Shown here one piece after another: positions 8,317 through 17,734 of a stretch of DNA of 64,000 nt (the first letter of the stretch is position 1; each line of letters starts with the position of its first letter). The notes below the pieces were generated by a model. The model did not search any database and was not told the DNA's origin. It saw only the letters and a list, made by a program, of their open reading frames with translations. The DNA is from JAICMB01 sp035295125 (GTDB taxonomy: Bacteria; Acidobacteriota; Terriglobia; Bryobacterales; Bryobacteraceae), in the NCBI GenBank assembly GCA_035295125.1, contig DATGJP010000075.1, positions 1 to 64,000 of the forward strand, read 5' to 3'. The translations under genes were made by a program, and so were the position numbers.

Positions 8317-9638
8317 TTTCCCTGGGGCTTCGCCGCGTCCTTCTTCTGGGCGCCTTTCTCGTCCTGGCCTTTGTCTGAACCACTCTCGTCCTGTTGATCT
8401 TCGTCCGATTCTTCCACCGTGGTCGTGACGATCTTGACCTTAGTCTTGTCGTCGATCCCCATGCCACCAACGATGACGACCTCTTCGCCAGGATTGACGC
8501 CGCTCAGTACCTGCACCTGGTTTCCCTGCCGCACGCCTACCGTCACGCTGCGGCGATGGGCGACAGAATCGGCGGAAACCGTAAGCACTGCGGTCCCGCC
8601 TTCTTCTCCCGGAAGGATTGCTGCGACTGGTACTACGGCGGCGGCTTTATACACCTCGGTCGCGATGGCGGCATGCACCGCGGTGCCGGGCTTGAGGCGC
8701 TCGCCTGGATTCTCTACTTGAATCCAGACTTGAACGGTTGTTGTATTGGGGTCGGTCGCGGGGCTTACGACAGTCACTTTGCCCTGAACCTCCTCCTTGC
8801 TATCTGGCTGCGTCAACGTCGCAGCCTGGCCGGCCTTAACGGCCGACGCGTCGGACTGGGGTACTGCAACGCGCGCCACAACCTTCGAGATGTCCATCAA
8901 GGTGAGCACCGGCGATCCGGGATTCGCCATCTCTCCATCGTTGAGAGGACGGTCGGCAACGACGCCGTTGATCGGGCTCACGATGCGTGAATAGGCCACC
9001 TGGGCCTCTTGCGAATCGAGGTGCGCTTTGGCGGACTGAACCTGTGCCGCGGCGCCGTTGATCTGCTCTTGTTTGGAAACCGATTGTAGGGTCTTGAGAT
9101 GCTCCTCGGCGGCTCGATACTGGTCGTTGGCCTGCGTATAGGCAAGCTGCGATTCATCCACCAGCCGGCCCGCCAACGCGCCTTGCTGGAATAGTTTCTG
9201 GCGGCTTTCCAACACCTTTCGCGCGTTATCGCGAGCCTCGCGGGCGGAATCAAGATCGGTTTGGGCTTTGACCACTGCTTCGGGAACGCTCGCATCCTGG
9301 GTGGCCCGAAAATTCGATTCCGCCTGTACGACGGCGCCCTTACTTTCGGCCGCAGCGGCAACCAGGTCGCGGTTTTCGAGAACCGCCAGCAGTTGCCCCT
9401 TCCTGACGTGATCGCCGCGGTTCACATAAAACCTCTGCACGGGCGCGGTAATCTTGGGCATCAGGCTGTTCTGATCGATCGGATAGAGTGCGCCATCACC
9501 ACTGACGATCCGTTGGATGGTGGCCTGTGAAACCGACGTGACCTGTACGGGAGGCGGCGCCTTTTCCGCTTCCTGAGGCTTGCTGCACGCCGCAAACAAT
9601 ACGATAGGTGCTGCGAGAAGAAGGATTCTGGCACGCAT
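8313..9638 (-). CDS. RND periplasmic adaptor (membrane fusion lipoprotein)
   Basis: A 441-residue HlyD/AcrA-type adaptor. The lipobox LFAAC places the lipidated cysteine at about residue 18. A split lipoyl region (PVQRFYVNRGDHVRKGQLLAVLENRDL and YSRIVSPINGVVADRPLNDGEM) flanks a coiled-coil hairpin (about 95-210) rich in Ala/Gln/Glu. Beta-barrel and membrane-proximal domains follow. The C-terminus is an unusually charged tail (EESDEDQQDESGSDKGQDEKGAQKKD) that is not typical of AcrA and may be unstructured. It lies 3 nt downstream of the outer-membrane factor gene and overlaps the permease. Confidence 0.92.
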   Translation of the reverse strand: MRARILLLAAPIVLFAACSKPQEAEKAPPPVQVTSVSQATIQRIVSGDGALYPIDQNSLMPKITAPVQRFYVNRGDHVRKGQLLAVLENRDLVAAAAESKGAVVQAESNFRATQDASVPEAVVKAQTDLDSAREARDNARKVLESRQKLFQQGALAGRLVDESQLAYTQANDQYRAAEEHLKTLQSVSKQEQINGAAAQVQSAKAHLDSQEAQVAYSRIVSPINGVVADRPLNDGEMANPGSPVLTLMDISKVVARVAVPQSDASAVKAGQAATLTQPDSKEEVQGKVTVVSPATDPNTTTVQVWIQVENPGERLKPGTAVHAAIATEVYKAAAVVPVAAILPGEEGGTAVLTVSADSVAHRRSVTVGVRQGNQVQVLSGVNPGEEVVIVGGMGIDDKTKVKIVTTTVEESDEDQQDESGSDKGQDEKGAQKKDAAKPQGK

Positions 9639-9641
9639 GGT

Positions 9642-11006
9642 CTAGAAAGTCCCGGTGAGCGTTTGCAGGTTGCTTATCGCGACACGATAACGTACCAGGC
9701 CATCATCGTAAGCGTTACGGGCCTGGGTGAGCGTGGCCTGAGCATCAACCAATTCCAGGATTGTTGCTTCACCGGATTGATAGCGAAGCGTGTTCAATCG
9801 CAGGCTCTCTGATGCGAGGTCAACAGCGCGCCGCAGGGCATCCACCTGCTGGCGCGCCGTTTGTGCCTCGTCGTAGGCGCCGCGGAAATTTCGAATCAGC
9901 GTGCGCTGTGCATTGCTGAGGTCCGCGGTCGCTTGCGCCTGCTTGAGTTCCGCTTGTTTGACTTTGCTGTGCCGTACTCCCCAATCCCAGATCGGGATGT
10001 TTAAGCTGGCGGTAATGAAGTAGCCGAGGTTGGGCAATTTGCCGAGTTCGGGATTCGCGGCAACAGTGCTGTGTAGCGCGAAGGCGTTGGCTTCGATGCC
10101 GTAAACGGCGTCTACGGTCAGCGTGGGAAGGTACGCTTGACGCGCAATCGCTACGTCCAGGCTGGCGCCGTGCAGGGTTTCCATGGCAGCGGCAAGCGCT
10201 GGATTCTTGTTCTTCGCCATCGTCTCGACGTCCGCCGCCGGAGGCAGCGTAGGCGCCATGTCCAGGTCGTCAACAATCGAGAAGTTCTCGTTAAAGTCGC
10301 GATATAGCAGGACGGCAAGGTCCAGGCGAGCGTTTTCCATGGCCAGCTTGGCTTCCTGAAGCGCCTGCTGCTGCGTGTTCTCCTGAAGCTGGGATTTGAC
10401 GACATCGCTGTGCGCCACCTCGCGGCCGCTTTCGAGATCCTGGCTGATCTTCAACGAATGTTGTGCCTGGTCGAGGGCCTGCTGGGCCGTAGCGTACTTG
10501 CGTTCGGCCACAATCAGCGCATAGTAATTCCTGGTCACGGTGGCGGCCAGGCCACGCCGTGCGACTTCAATTTTGGCTCGGGCGAGCGCTTCCGCCGCGG
10601 CGGCGCGCTGGACGCCCGTTCGCAGGAACGTGCCGGGCGAGAGATCCTGATGCACGACAGCCCAGTCGCGGTACACATGGATTCCATCATTCGTCACGTA
10701 GCGGCCCGAGGGCAGTTTTCCGTCACCCTGCGTTCCGAGGTATTCCGAACGTCCCGACAACGACGGGTACAACGCCGTTCGCGCCTGCTTATAATCCTCG
10801 CGAGCGAACGCCTCGTCGGACAGGGCGGTGAGCAGAGCGGGATCGTTTTTTGCCGCCAGTGTCAGGGCATCTTTTAAGGTCAGCGTCGTTGGAGACGACT
10901 GGTTCTCCGCAGGTTGTGCATTGACCGGCGAAACGGAAATAAAAAGCGCGAGTGGCAGGCCCAGAGCGCTGAGCCTCGTCAGGTAGTGCGATTGGAGACG
11001 GCGCAT
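9642..11006 (-). CDS. TolC-family outer-membrane efflux protein
   Basis: A 454-residue outer-membrane channel with a Sec signal peptide (cleavage probably after SVSPVNA). Two tandem TolC repeats can be seen, each with long Ala/Gln/Glu-rich helices. Characteristic segments are LTLKDALTLAAKNDPALL near the N-terminus and SLRLNTLRYQSGEATILELVDAQATL near the C-terminus. It would be the exit duct for the pump encoded immediately downstream (gap 3 nt). There is no lipobox, unlike the second outer-membrane factor at 24961. Confidence 0.92.
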   Translation of the reverse strand: MRRLQSHYLTRLSALGLPLALFISVSPVNAQPAENQSSPTTLTLKDALTLAAKNDPALLTALSDEAFAREDYKQARTALYPSLSGRSEYLGTQGDGKLPSGRYVTNDGIHVYRDWAVVHQDLSPGTFLRTGVQRAAAAEALARAKIEVARRGLAATVTRNYYALIVAERKYATAQQALDQAQHSLKISQDLESGREVAHSDVVKSQLQENTQQQALQEAKLAMENARLDLAVLLYRDFNENFSIVDDLDMAPTLPPAADVETMAKNKNPALAAAMETLHGASLDVAIARQAYLPTLTVDAVYGIEANAFALHSTVAANPELGKLPNLGYFITASLNIPIWDWGVRHSKVKQAELKQAQATADLSNAQRTLIRNFRGAYDEAQTARQQVDALRRAVDLASESLRLNTLRYQSGEATILELVDAQATLTQARNAYDDGLVRYRVAISNLQTLTGTF

Positions 11007-11097
11007 GATAGTCCGTTTTCAAACCTACCAGTGCCATCTGAAAATTGGCTGAAGAAAGTCGACGGCCCGTGATGTTACAGGTCTGTGAGAAAGTTTG

Positions 11098-12108
11098 TCA
11101 TTGCGCGGCCGCAGTACGCTCAATCACGAGAACTGTGAAACTCCCGGGCAATACGGGCCGCCTTCCCCTTCCGCCCGCCGGCGCTTCCCCAAACTTCCCA
11201 GAGGCGAGGTAGATGCGGTGGTTCGTTGGGTCGAGCCCCATGTTGCGCGATCCCTGCGGGGTCTCGATCGTTTGCGCCACATGATACTGATCGGGCGTGT
11301 CCTGGTGAATGACGGTGAAGGTGCCATCCGCATTCGAAGCGAACGCATCCCCTGACGCCGCATCGTATCCCGCGCCATCCACACCCTTGCCGATCGGAAC
11401 CGTTGCAACAACCTTACCCGCGCCGTAATCGGAAATCGCCATCACGCCGCTGCGGCATCCGCTGAACAATCGATTGTGCGCTGTATCGATAGCCATCGAC
11501 ACCGGCTGCTTGCACGGCGCCGTGGACCAACGCCGAACCACCGTAGCTTTTGCGGCGTCGATCTCCACCACCTCGCTGTTGTCGGTCAGGTTCGCATAGA
11601 CTCTTCCGTCGCCCGCTGAAACGCCATACTCGGGCTTGCCGCCGAGCGGGATGTTCGTAATCAGCTTTCCGGCCTTTGGATCGATGACAGTCGAGGAATG
11701 CGCGTCCCCGTTCAAGGTGAACACCCGGTTCGAGGGCGCATCGTATACGATCGCGTCGGCATCTTCAGCCGCTGGTATCCGGCCCAGGCTCTGAAATGTC
11801 TTCAGATCGAACATCACAACCGATTGATCGTTGCCGGAGGTGGCGAATCCGTGCCCGGTTGACGCCGCCACCGCAGTACCGTGAGCCCCTTGGATGCCCG
11901 TGACCTCTCCCAATAGCTTCCCGGTGTTCTCGTCCACCACGATCACACGGTTCTGGCGCGCAATGAACAGCCGGTGGTTGGGCGGATCGGGGACAACGTA
12001 GTCCCAACTGCCATCTCCGCCCACCGGGTACGTAAGCGTAATGCGATAGGAAGGGGTTTGCGCGGCCAGGAAAGCGCCGGTCGCAAACATGAGAATGGCA
12101 TAGCGCAT
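11098..12108 (-). CDS. secreted YVTN-family beta-propeller protein (copy 2)
   Basis: A 336-residue exported propeller and a paralogue of the protein at 4149-5153. Shared features are a GSWDYVVPDPPNHRLFIAR blade after the signal peptide, VVMFDLKTFQSLG, IDPKAGKLITNIPLGGKPEY, a DNSEVVEIDAAKATVVR blade and a C-terminal GRGRRPVLPGSFTVLVIE close to the GKKGRPPILPDSFHILVVG of copy 1. The ATG at 12108 is chosen because GGAGCC precedes it and it gives a good signal peptide. It is the first gene of the efflux operon (91-nt gap to the outer-membrane factor). A TATACT box at 12128-12133 may belong to its promoter. Confidence 0.85.
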   Translation of the reverse strand: MRYAILMFATGAFLAAQTPSYRITLTYPVGGDGSWDYVVPDPPNHRLFIARQNRVIVVDENTGKLLGEVTGIQGAHGTAVAASTGHGFATSGNDQSVVMFDLKTFQSLGRIPAAEDADAIVYDAPSNRVFTLNGDAHSSTVIDPKAGKLITNIPLGGKPEYGVSAGDGRVYANLTDNSEVVEIDAAKATVVRRWSTAPCKQPVSMAIDTAHNRLFSGCRSGVMAISDYGAGKVVATVPIGKGVDGAGYDAASGDAFASNADGTFTVIHQDTPDQYHVAQTIETPQGSRNMGLDPTNHRIYLASGKFGEAPAGGRGRRPVLPGSFTVLVIERTAAAQ

Positions 12109-12213
12109 ATTCGGCTCCTCTTCCAACGAGTATATCTGTGCGCTTGCGGTTAAGTGCTCAAAAGAGTGTCGGCCGGCCGTTCAGTTGTCGAGCTGATCGG
12201 CGCTCACCGTTAT

Positions 12214-13308
12214 TTACGCTCCCTGGCCGGTCTTCTTGATTGCGGCGCTCTTCGACTCGATCACCTCCATAAGTTCATTCCACGATTTGACGAACGCCTT
12301 GGCGCCTTCATCTTGTAACTGAGTGGCCAATGCGTCGATATCGATGCCGGCTTTGGCGAACTGGGCCAGCACTTCTTCGCAATCGCCACCGTCAGCGGGC
12401 AGGATCGACCCGAGTTCCGTGTGCTCCGCAAGAGCCTTCAGCGTGGCTTCGGGCATCGTGTTCACTGTGAAAGGAGCGGCAAGCGCCTTCACATAAAGAA
12501 TGTCCGACGCCTTGGGATCCTTGGTTCCCGTGCTGGCCCAAAGCAGCCTCTGGGGACGCGCGCCGGCGTTGTAGAGTCGCTGCACGCGCGAAGAATCGAG
12601 CAGGCTACGGTAGGCTTGATAGGTTCGCATGCCAACGGCGATGCCGAGCCGGTTGCGTAGAGCCTCGGGCGCTTTAGAGGCGACCGCTGCGTCCCAGCGG
12701 CTGATGAAGACTGATGCGACCGATCCGACGTTCGGATTGAGTCCGGCTTCGATTCGACGTTCGATGCCTCGCAGAAATGCCTCAGCGGCGGCAAGGTACT
12801 GCTCGCGCGAGAACAGAAGCGTCACATTAATCGGAATGCCGGCGAAGATGGCCTCTTCGATCGCGGGCAGCCCTTCCGTCGTGCCTGGAATCTTGATGAA
12901 CAGGTTCGGACGTCCGGCCCTGGCATGCAGATCTTTCGCCGCCCGCAGGGTGCTCGCGGTGTCGTGGGCCAGCATCGGAGACACCTCCAGAGACACCCAG
13001 CCGTCCACTCCGTTGGTCTTGTCGTAAACCGGACGAAAGTGGTCGGCAGCGCGACTGATATCGTCCAGAGCCAGTCCGAAAAAGAGCTCCTCTCCGGACT
13101 TCCCGCTTTGCATTTGGGCGGTGATTTCCGTGTCGTACGTACTGCTGTTCTTGATGGCTTGATCGAAGATGGTCGGATTCGAGGTAAGCCCCGTCACCGA
13201 AAGTTCGTCGATGTAGCGCTTTAACGTGCCGGTGTTCAGCAGGTCGCGCGTAATGTTGTCGAGCCAGATGCTCTGGCCCAGGTTATGGAGTAACTGCGTT
13301 GCTTTCAT
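12214..13308 (-). CDS. tal: transaldolase
   Basis: A 364-residue transaldolase of the longer bacterial subfamily. It exchanges a dihydroxyacetone unit between sedoheptulose-7-phosphate and glyceraldehyde-3-phosphate in the pentose phosphate pathway. The Schiff-base lysine lies in NLFIKIPGT (K139). Other family blocks are the early ELSVTGLTSNPTIFDQAI and the central PINVTLLFSREQYL, followed by VGSVASVFISRWD. It begins 72 nt after pgm and is the last gene of the glgP-pgm-tal run, which connects glycogen breakdown to sugar-phosphate interconversion. Confidence 0.95.
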   Translation of the reverse strand: MKATQLLHNLGQSIWLDNITRDLLNTGTLKRYIDELSVTGLTSNPTIFDQAIKNSSTYDTEITAQMQSGKSGEELFFGLALDDISRAADHFRPVYDKTNGVDGWVSLEVSPMLAHDTASTLRAAKDLHARAGRPNLFIKIPGTTEGLPAIEEAIFAGIPINVTLLFSREQYLAAAEAFLRGIERRIEAGLNPNVGSVASVFISRWDAAVASKAPEALRNRLGIAVGMRTYQAYRSLLDSSRVQRLYNAGARPQRLLWASTGTKDPKASDILYVKALAAPFTVNTMPEATLKALAEHTELGSILPADGGDCEEVLAQFAKAGIDIDALATQLQDEGAKAFVKSWNELMEVIESKSAAIKKTGQGA

Positions 13309-13380
13309 CTTATTACCTCTATTCCTTTGAATGCTGAAATCGGGCAGTCGTTTCGACTGGGTAGTCCTGCATAGAGACGC

Positions 13381-15060
13381 TCATGGCGCTGTCTCCAGCG
13401 CACGATTCACAATCTCCCGCGCTTCGCTGACGATCAAATTCAAATGGGCTTCGCCCTGAAAGCTTTCGGCATAAATTTTGTAGATATCTTCAGTGCCAGA
13501 AGGCCTCGCGGCGAACCAGCCGCTGGATGTGACCACCTTCAATCCGCCGATGGGTGCGTTGTTTCCAGGGGCGTTGGTCAACTTGGCCGTAATCGGCTCA
13601 CCCGCGAGGCGCGATTCCTTGACGCTATCGGGCGAGAGCTTCTGCAGCCTCGCCCTCTGTTCGGCAGAAGCCGGCGCGTCGATGCGAGTGTACTGAGGTG
13701 CTCCAAACTCGGCAGTCAGCTCGCGGTAGTGCTCGCCGGGATCCTTGCCGGTCTTCGCAGTGATCTCCGCGGCAAGGAGATCCATGATTGGACCGTCTTT
13801 ATCCGTGGTCCAGACTGTGCCGTCGAGGCGGAGAAAGCTCGCGCCGGCGCTTTCCTCCCCACCGAAGCAGAACGACCCGTCCAGCAGGCCGTCGACGAAC
13901 CACTTAAATCCGACGGGGACTTCGATTAGCTTGCGACCGAGCTTCCCCACGACTTTGTCGATGATGCTGCTGCTGACCAGAGTCTTCCCCACCGAGACAT
14001 TCGAGCGCCACCGAGGCCGGTTCGTGAGCAGGTATTGGATTGCGACTGCGAGGTAATGGTTGGGGTTCATCAAACCGGCGGACGGCGTGACGATCCCATG
14101 GCGGTCCGCGTCCGGGTCGTTGCCAAAGGCGACCTGGTACTGATCTTTCAGTCCGACCAACCGAGCCATCGCATAGGGGCTCGAACAATCCATGCGAATC
14201 TGGCCGTCGTGATCGACGGTCATGAACGAGAACGTCGGGTCGATCACCGGGTTCACAACAAAGATGTCCAGGTTGTAAGTGGAGTTAATGGGCTCCCAGT
14301 ACGGCCTGGAAGCGCCGCCCAGAGGATCAACGCCAAGTTTCAGGCGGGCTGCCCGTATCGCCTCCATGTCGACGACATTCCTGAGGTCCTCGATGTAAGG
14401 GAGAACGAAGTCGTACGCATGAGTGGTCCCGGCGTTCAACGCAGATGCGAAAGACATGCGCTTCACGGCGCCATTTCCACTTCGGAGCAGCTCGTTCGCG
14501 CGGTCCTCGATCCATTTCGTAGTGCGCGTGTCAGCGGGTCCACCGTTTGGCGGGTTGTACTTGAAGCCTCCGTCCTGCGGTGGGTTGTGGGAAGGCGTAA
14601 CCACGATACCGTCGGCGAAGTGATCCTTTCGGCCGCGATTATAGACCAGGATGGCATGAGAGACGACTGGAGTTGGCGTGGCGCCGTCATTCTGCTGAAT
14701 GCAGGTCTCAATACCATTGGCGGCCAGGACTTCGAGCGCCGTGCGTTGCGCCGGCTCGGAAAGCGCGTGGGTATCCTTGCCCATGTAAAGCGGCCCGTCC
14801 GGTCCGTAAGCCGCGCGGTAGTCGCAGATGGCTTGTGTGATCGCGAGAATATGAGCTTCGTTGAAGCTGCCTCGGAGCGAAGTACCGCGGTGCCCACTGG
14901 TTCCGAATCTTACCATCTGCTCGAGGTCGCCGCAGTCAGGGCGTCGCTCGCAATATTCACGCTCGAGCCGGACCGGATCGATCAGCATGTCCGGCGTCGC
15001 GGGCTTGCCGGCGAGCGGCGAGATGGTCGCGGCTACTTGTGTCTTCAGCGGACCGGGCAC
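13381..15060 (-). CDS. pgm: phosphoglucomutase, alpha-D-glucose-phosphate specific
   Basis: A 559-residue mutase interconverting glucose-1-phosphate and glucose-6-phosphate. It aligns along its length with E. coli Pgm from memory: FGTSGHRG near the N-terminus, the phosphoserine loop VTPSHNPP (about residue 157), metal loop FGNDPDADRHG, sugar loop FGGEESAGAS and phosphate loop ARPSGTEDIYKIYAESF. The start chosen is the GTG at 15060 because GGAGGG precedes it by 7 nt; a further upstream ATG would run 115 nt into glgP. It overlaps the glgP end by 16 nt, so the product of phosphorolysis is passed to the next enzyme of the same operon. Confidence 0.93.
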   Translation of the reverse strand: MPGPLKTQVAATISPLAGKPATPDMLIDPVRLEREYCERRPDCGDLEQMVRFGTSGHRGTSLRGSFNEAHILAITQAICDYRAAYGPDGPLYMGKDTHALSEPAQRTALEVLAANGIETCIQQNDGATPTPVVSHAILVYNRGRKDHFADGIVVTPSHNPPQDGGFKYNPPNGGPADTRTTKWIEDRANELLRSGNGAVKRMSFASALNAGTTHAYDFVLPYIEDLRNVVDMEAIRAARLKLGVDPLGGASRPYWEPINSTYNLDIFVVNPVIDPTFSFMTVDHDGQIRMDCSSPYAMARLVGLKDQYQVAFGNDPDADRHGIVTPSAGLMNPNHYLAVAIQYLLTNRPRWRSNVSVGKTLVSSSIIDKVVGKLGRKLIEVPVGFKWFVDGLLDGSFCFGGEESAGASFLRLDGTVWTTDKDGPIMDLLAAEITAKTGKDPGEHYRELTAEFGAPQYTRIDAPASAEQRARLQKLSPDSVKESRLAGEPITAKLTNAPGNNAPIGGLKVVTSSGWFAARPSGTEDIYKIYAESFQGEAHLNLIVSEAREIVNRALETAP

Positions 15061-17516
15061 GGCTTTACCCTCCAGATGTCCGATGCGTATTCCTCGATGG
15101 TCCGGTCGCTCGAAAACTTGCCGGAACCCGCCACGTTCAAAATGGCTTTTTGCGCCCATCCCCGTGGGTCGCGGTACAGTTCACCCAATCGGTGTTGCGC
15201 CTCGATGTAAGAGGTCAGATCGGCAAGATTCATGTAGTAATCTCCGTGCAGCAGCACGTCGCGCAAGGGCTCGAAGGCGCCAGGCTCGTAGCGGCTGAAA
15301 TGATTGGAAAAGATCAGATCCAGCGCGGCTCGTGTCTCGGGTTCGTTCTCATAGTGCCACCGCGGGTTGTACCAGCCACGGCTGCCCGCGACCTGTTCGG
15401 CGGTCAGCCCGAAGAAAAAGAAGTTCTCTTGGCCGGCTTCTTCCGCCATCTCGATCGTTGCGCCGTCGCGTGTTCCGACCGTCAGCGCGCCATTCATCAT
15501 GAATTTCATATTACTGGTGCCGCTGGCTTCAAAGCCCGCGGTGGAGATTTGGTTCGAAACATCGCTGGCGGGGATGAGGCGCTCCGCGAGCGTGACGTCG
15601 TATTCTGGCAGGAACAGGACCTTGATGCGGTCCCGCATTGAGGGATCGCCATCGATGGTGCCGGCCAGATTGTTGATGAACTTGATGATCAGCTTGGCCA
15701 GATGGTACGCGGGGGCCGCTTTTCCGGCGAAGAAGAACGTTCGCGGATCCATGTCGAGCCTGGGATTCTCGCGCAGCCGGTTGTAGAGTACTACGATGCG
15801 CAGCGCGTTTAACAATTGGCGCTTGTATTCGTGAATGCGCTTGATCTGGCAATCGAAAATGCTGACCGGATCGATTACGTCTCCGGAAGTGGATCGCAGC
15901 CAATCGGCAAACTGATGTTTGGCGTTCCTCTTTGCTTCGAGAAATGAATCCGTAAACGCGGAATCGGTAGCAAGGGACTCGATCTTTCGCAACTGGCTGA
16001 GGTCCTTGATCCAGCCGTCACCGATGGCCTCGGTAATCGCGCGCGAGAGCGCGGGGTTCGACAAATGCAGCCAGCGGCGCGGAGTGACCCCGTTCGTCTT
16101 ATTGTTGAATCGCTCCGGAAACATCTCGGCCAGGTCTTTGACCGTCACTGTGCGGAGCAGCTCCGAGTGGATGGCAGCGACTCCGTTGGTGCTATGCGAG
16201 CCGACGATCGCGAGGTTTGCCATTCGTATCTTGCGCCGCGGCGTTTCCTCCACCAGGCTCACACGCTGAAGGCGGCCCTCGTCTCCGGAAAACCGGCTGC
16301 GGACGGAATCGAGCAGGCGGCGGTTAATCTCCAGAATGATTTCCAGATGACGGGGCAGGAGCGTTTCGAACCAGTCCAGTGGCCACTTCTCGAGCGCCTC
16401 GGGCAGCAGTGTATGGTTCGTGTATGCCAGCGACCGTTGCGTCAAGTCCCAAGCTTCATCCCAACCGAGGTGCACGTCGTCGAGCAGAATGCGCATCAAC
16501 TCGGGCACTGACATGCTCGGGTGCGTATCGTTGAGTTGAATGGCGATCTGCTCCGGTAGATTCTGCCAGTCGGAGTTGTCCCGTCGAAAGCGGCGGATGA
16601 TGTCCGCAAGCGAGCAGGCCACGAGGAAGAATTCCTGAACGAACCGCAGCCCCTGGCCCATGCTGGTGGAGTCGTCCGGGTACAACACGCGCGTGAGCGA
16701 CTCAGCTTCCAACGTTTCGGCGACTGCGCCTACGAAATCACCGTGACTGAACGCCTGAAAGTCAAAATACTCCCCGGCCGCCGCTTCCCAAAGCCGCAGC
16801 GTATTGATCGTCTTTCCGCCATAGCCCACAATTGGGCGATCGTACGGAATGCCGAGCAGGCTCGATGGCCGGCCAGTAACGACCCGCAGTTCACCGGCGC
16901 GCGATTCGAACGAAACGTTCATCTTGACTTCGACCTGTTCCTGGGGCCGGGCCACCTCCCAAGGATCCTGGCGGCGCAGCCAGTTATCCGGCTGCTCCTG
17001 CTGCCAGCCGTCCTTGAAAGACTGTTTGAACAAGCCGTAGTGATAGCGAAGGCCGTAGCCCATGCCCGGAAGCTGCATTGTCGCCATGGAATCGAGGAAA
17101 CAGGCTGCCAACCGCCCCAGCCCTCCATTCCCGAGCGCGGCGTCGGGTTCCTGCTCCAGCAACGCGGGCCAGTCGAGGCCATGGTGCTCCACAGCCCTTC
17201 GAACGGCTGGATCGAGACGCAGATTCGTAACATTGTTAGCCAGCGAACGGCCGATGAGAAACTCCATCGAAAGGTAGTAAACACGCTTCGGATTGACGCG
17301 ATCATACGTGCTCTCAGTCGACACCCACCGCTGTGAAAGGATGTCTCGCACAGCGTGCGAAAATGCTTCAAAGCGATCGCGCGCGTCGGCCGCGGTGCGC
17401 TCGATGACGTTGTCGTAAAGCAGGTGGCGTTCGAAAAGTCCGTTGTCGGTTCCAAAAAGGTGTACAGGATCGTACTTATATGGATCCGGAAACGCAGGAC
17501 GAGGCGTTGATGTCAT
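15045..17516 (-). CDS. glgP: glycogen/starch phosphorylase
   Basis: An 823-residue PLP-dependent GT35 enzyme releasing glucose-1-phosphate from glycogen. Visible signatures are YYLSMEFLIGRSL and EQEPDAALGNGGLGRLAACFLDS in the N-terminal half. RIHEYKRQLLNALR lies in the C-terminal half, with the PLP-lysine motif GTSNMKFMMNGALTVGTRDG near residue 670. The length is that of the family. The ATG at 17516 was chosen because homology begins just after it. The upstream extension is unconserved, but no strong ribosome binding site precedes this ATG. It is the first gene of glgP-pgm-tal. Confidence 0.94.
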   Translation of the reverse strand: MTSTPRPAFPDPYKYDPVHLFGTDNGLFERHLLYDNVIERTAADARDRFEAFSHAVRDILSQRWVSTESTYDRVNPKRVYYLSMEFLIGRSLANNVTNLRLDPAVRRAVEHHGLDWPALLEQEPDAALGNGGLGRLAACFLDSMATMQLPGMGYGLRYHYGLFKQSFKDGWQQEQPDNWLRRQDPWEVARPQEQVEVKMNVSFESRAGELRVVTGRPSSLLGIPYDRPIVGYGGKTINTLRLWEAAAGEYFDFQAFSHGDFVGAVAETLEAESLTRVLYPDDSTSMGQGLRFVQEFFLVACSLADIIRRFRRDNSDWQNLPEQIAIQLNDTHPSMSVPELMRILLDDVHLGWDEAWDLTQRSLAYTNHTLLPEALEKWPLDWFETLLPRHLEIILEINRRLLDSVRSRFSGDEGRLQRVSLVEETPRRKIRMANLAIVGSHSTNGVAAIHSELLRTVTVKDLAEMFPERFNNKTNGVTPRRWLHLSNPALSRAITEAIGDGWIKDLSQLRKIESLATDSAFTDSFLEAKRNAKHQFADWLRSTSGDVIDPVSIFDCQIKRIHEYKRQLLNALRIVVLYNRLRENPRLDMDPRTFFFAGKAAPAYHLAKLIIKFINNLAGTIDGDPSMRDRIKVLFLPEYDVTLAERLIPASDVSNQISTAGFEASGTSNMKFMMNGALTVGTRDGATIEMAEEAGQENFFFFGLTAEQVAGSRGWYNPRWHYENEPETRAALDLIFSNHFSRYEPGAFEPLRDVLLHGDYYMNLADLTSYIEAQHRLGELYRDPRGWAQKAILNVAGSGKFSSDRTIEEYASDIWRVKPCPVR

Positions 17517-17734
17517 AGTTCTATTGATGCTGCCAGTGCTGACTTGTATCCTTCTGGCACTTCGTACTGACGCGTACGGTCCGAAAACTCGATTTAGCGA
17601 GCAAACCCAGTCCCTTGGCATGATATCGCGCCATCTCGCGCTCTTTGCGTGGATCAGGAAAGCCAAACCAGCGGATGGAAGGCTGGAAAGAGGGCTTCCC
17701 TGGATCGACTCACACGATCATATGCGAGGATCTG

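Noticed and set aside
14035..15210. Plus-strand open frame of 391 codons opposite pgm
   Set aside because: Antisense shadow of a strongly conserved enzyme gene.
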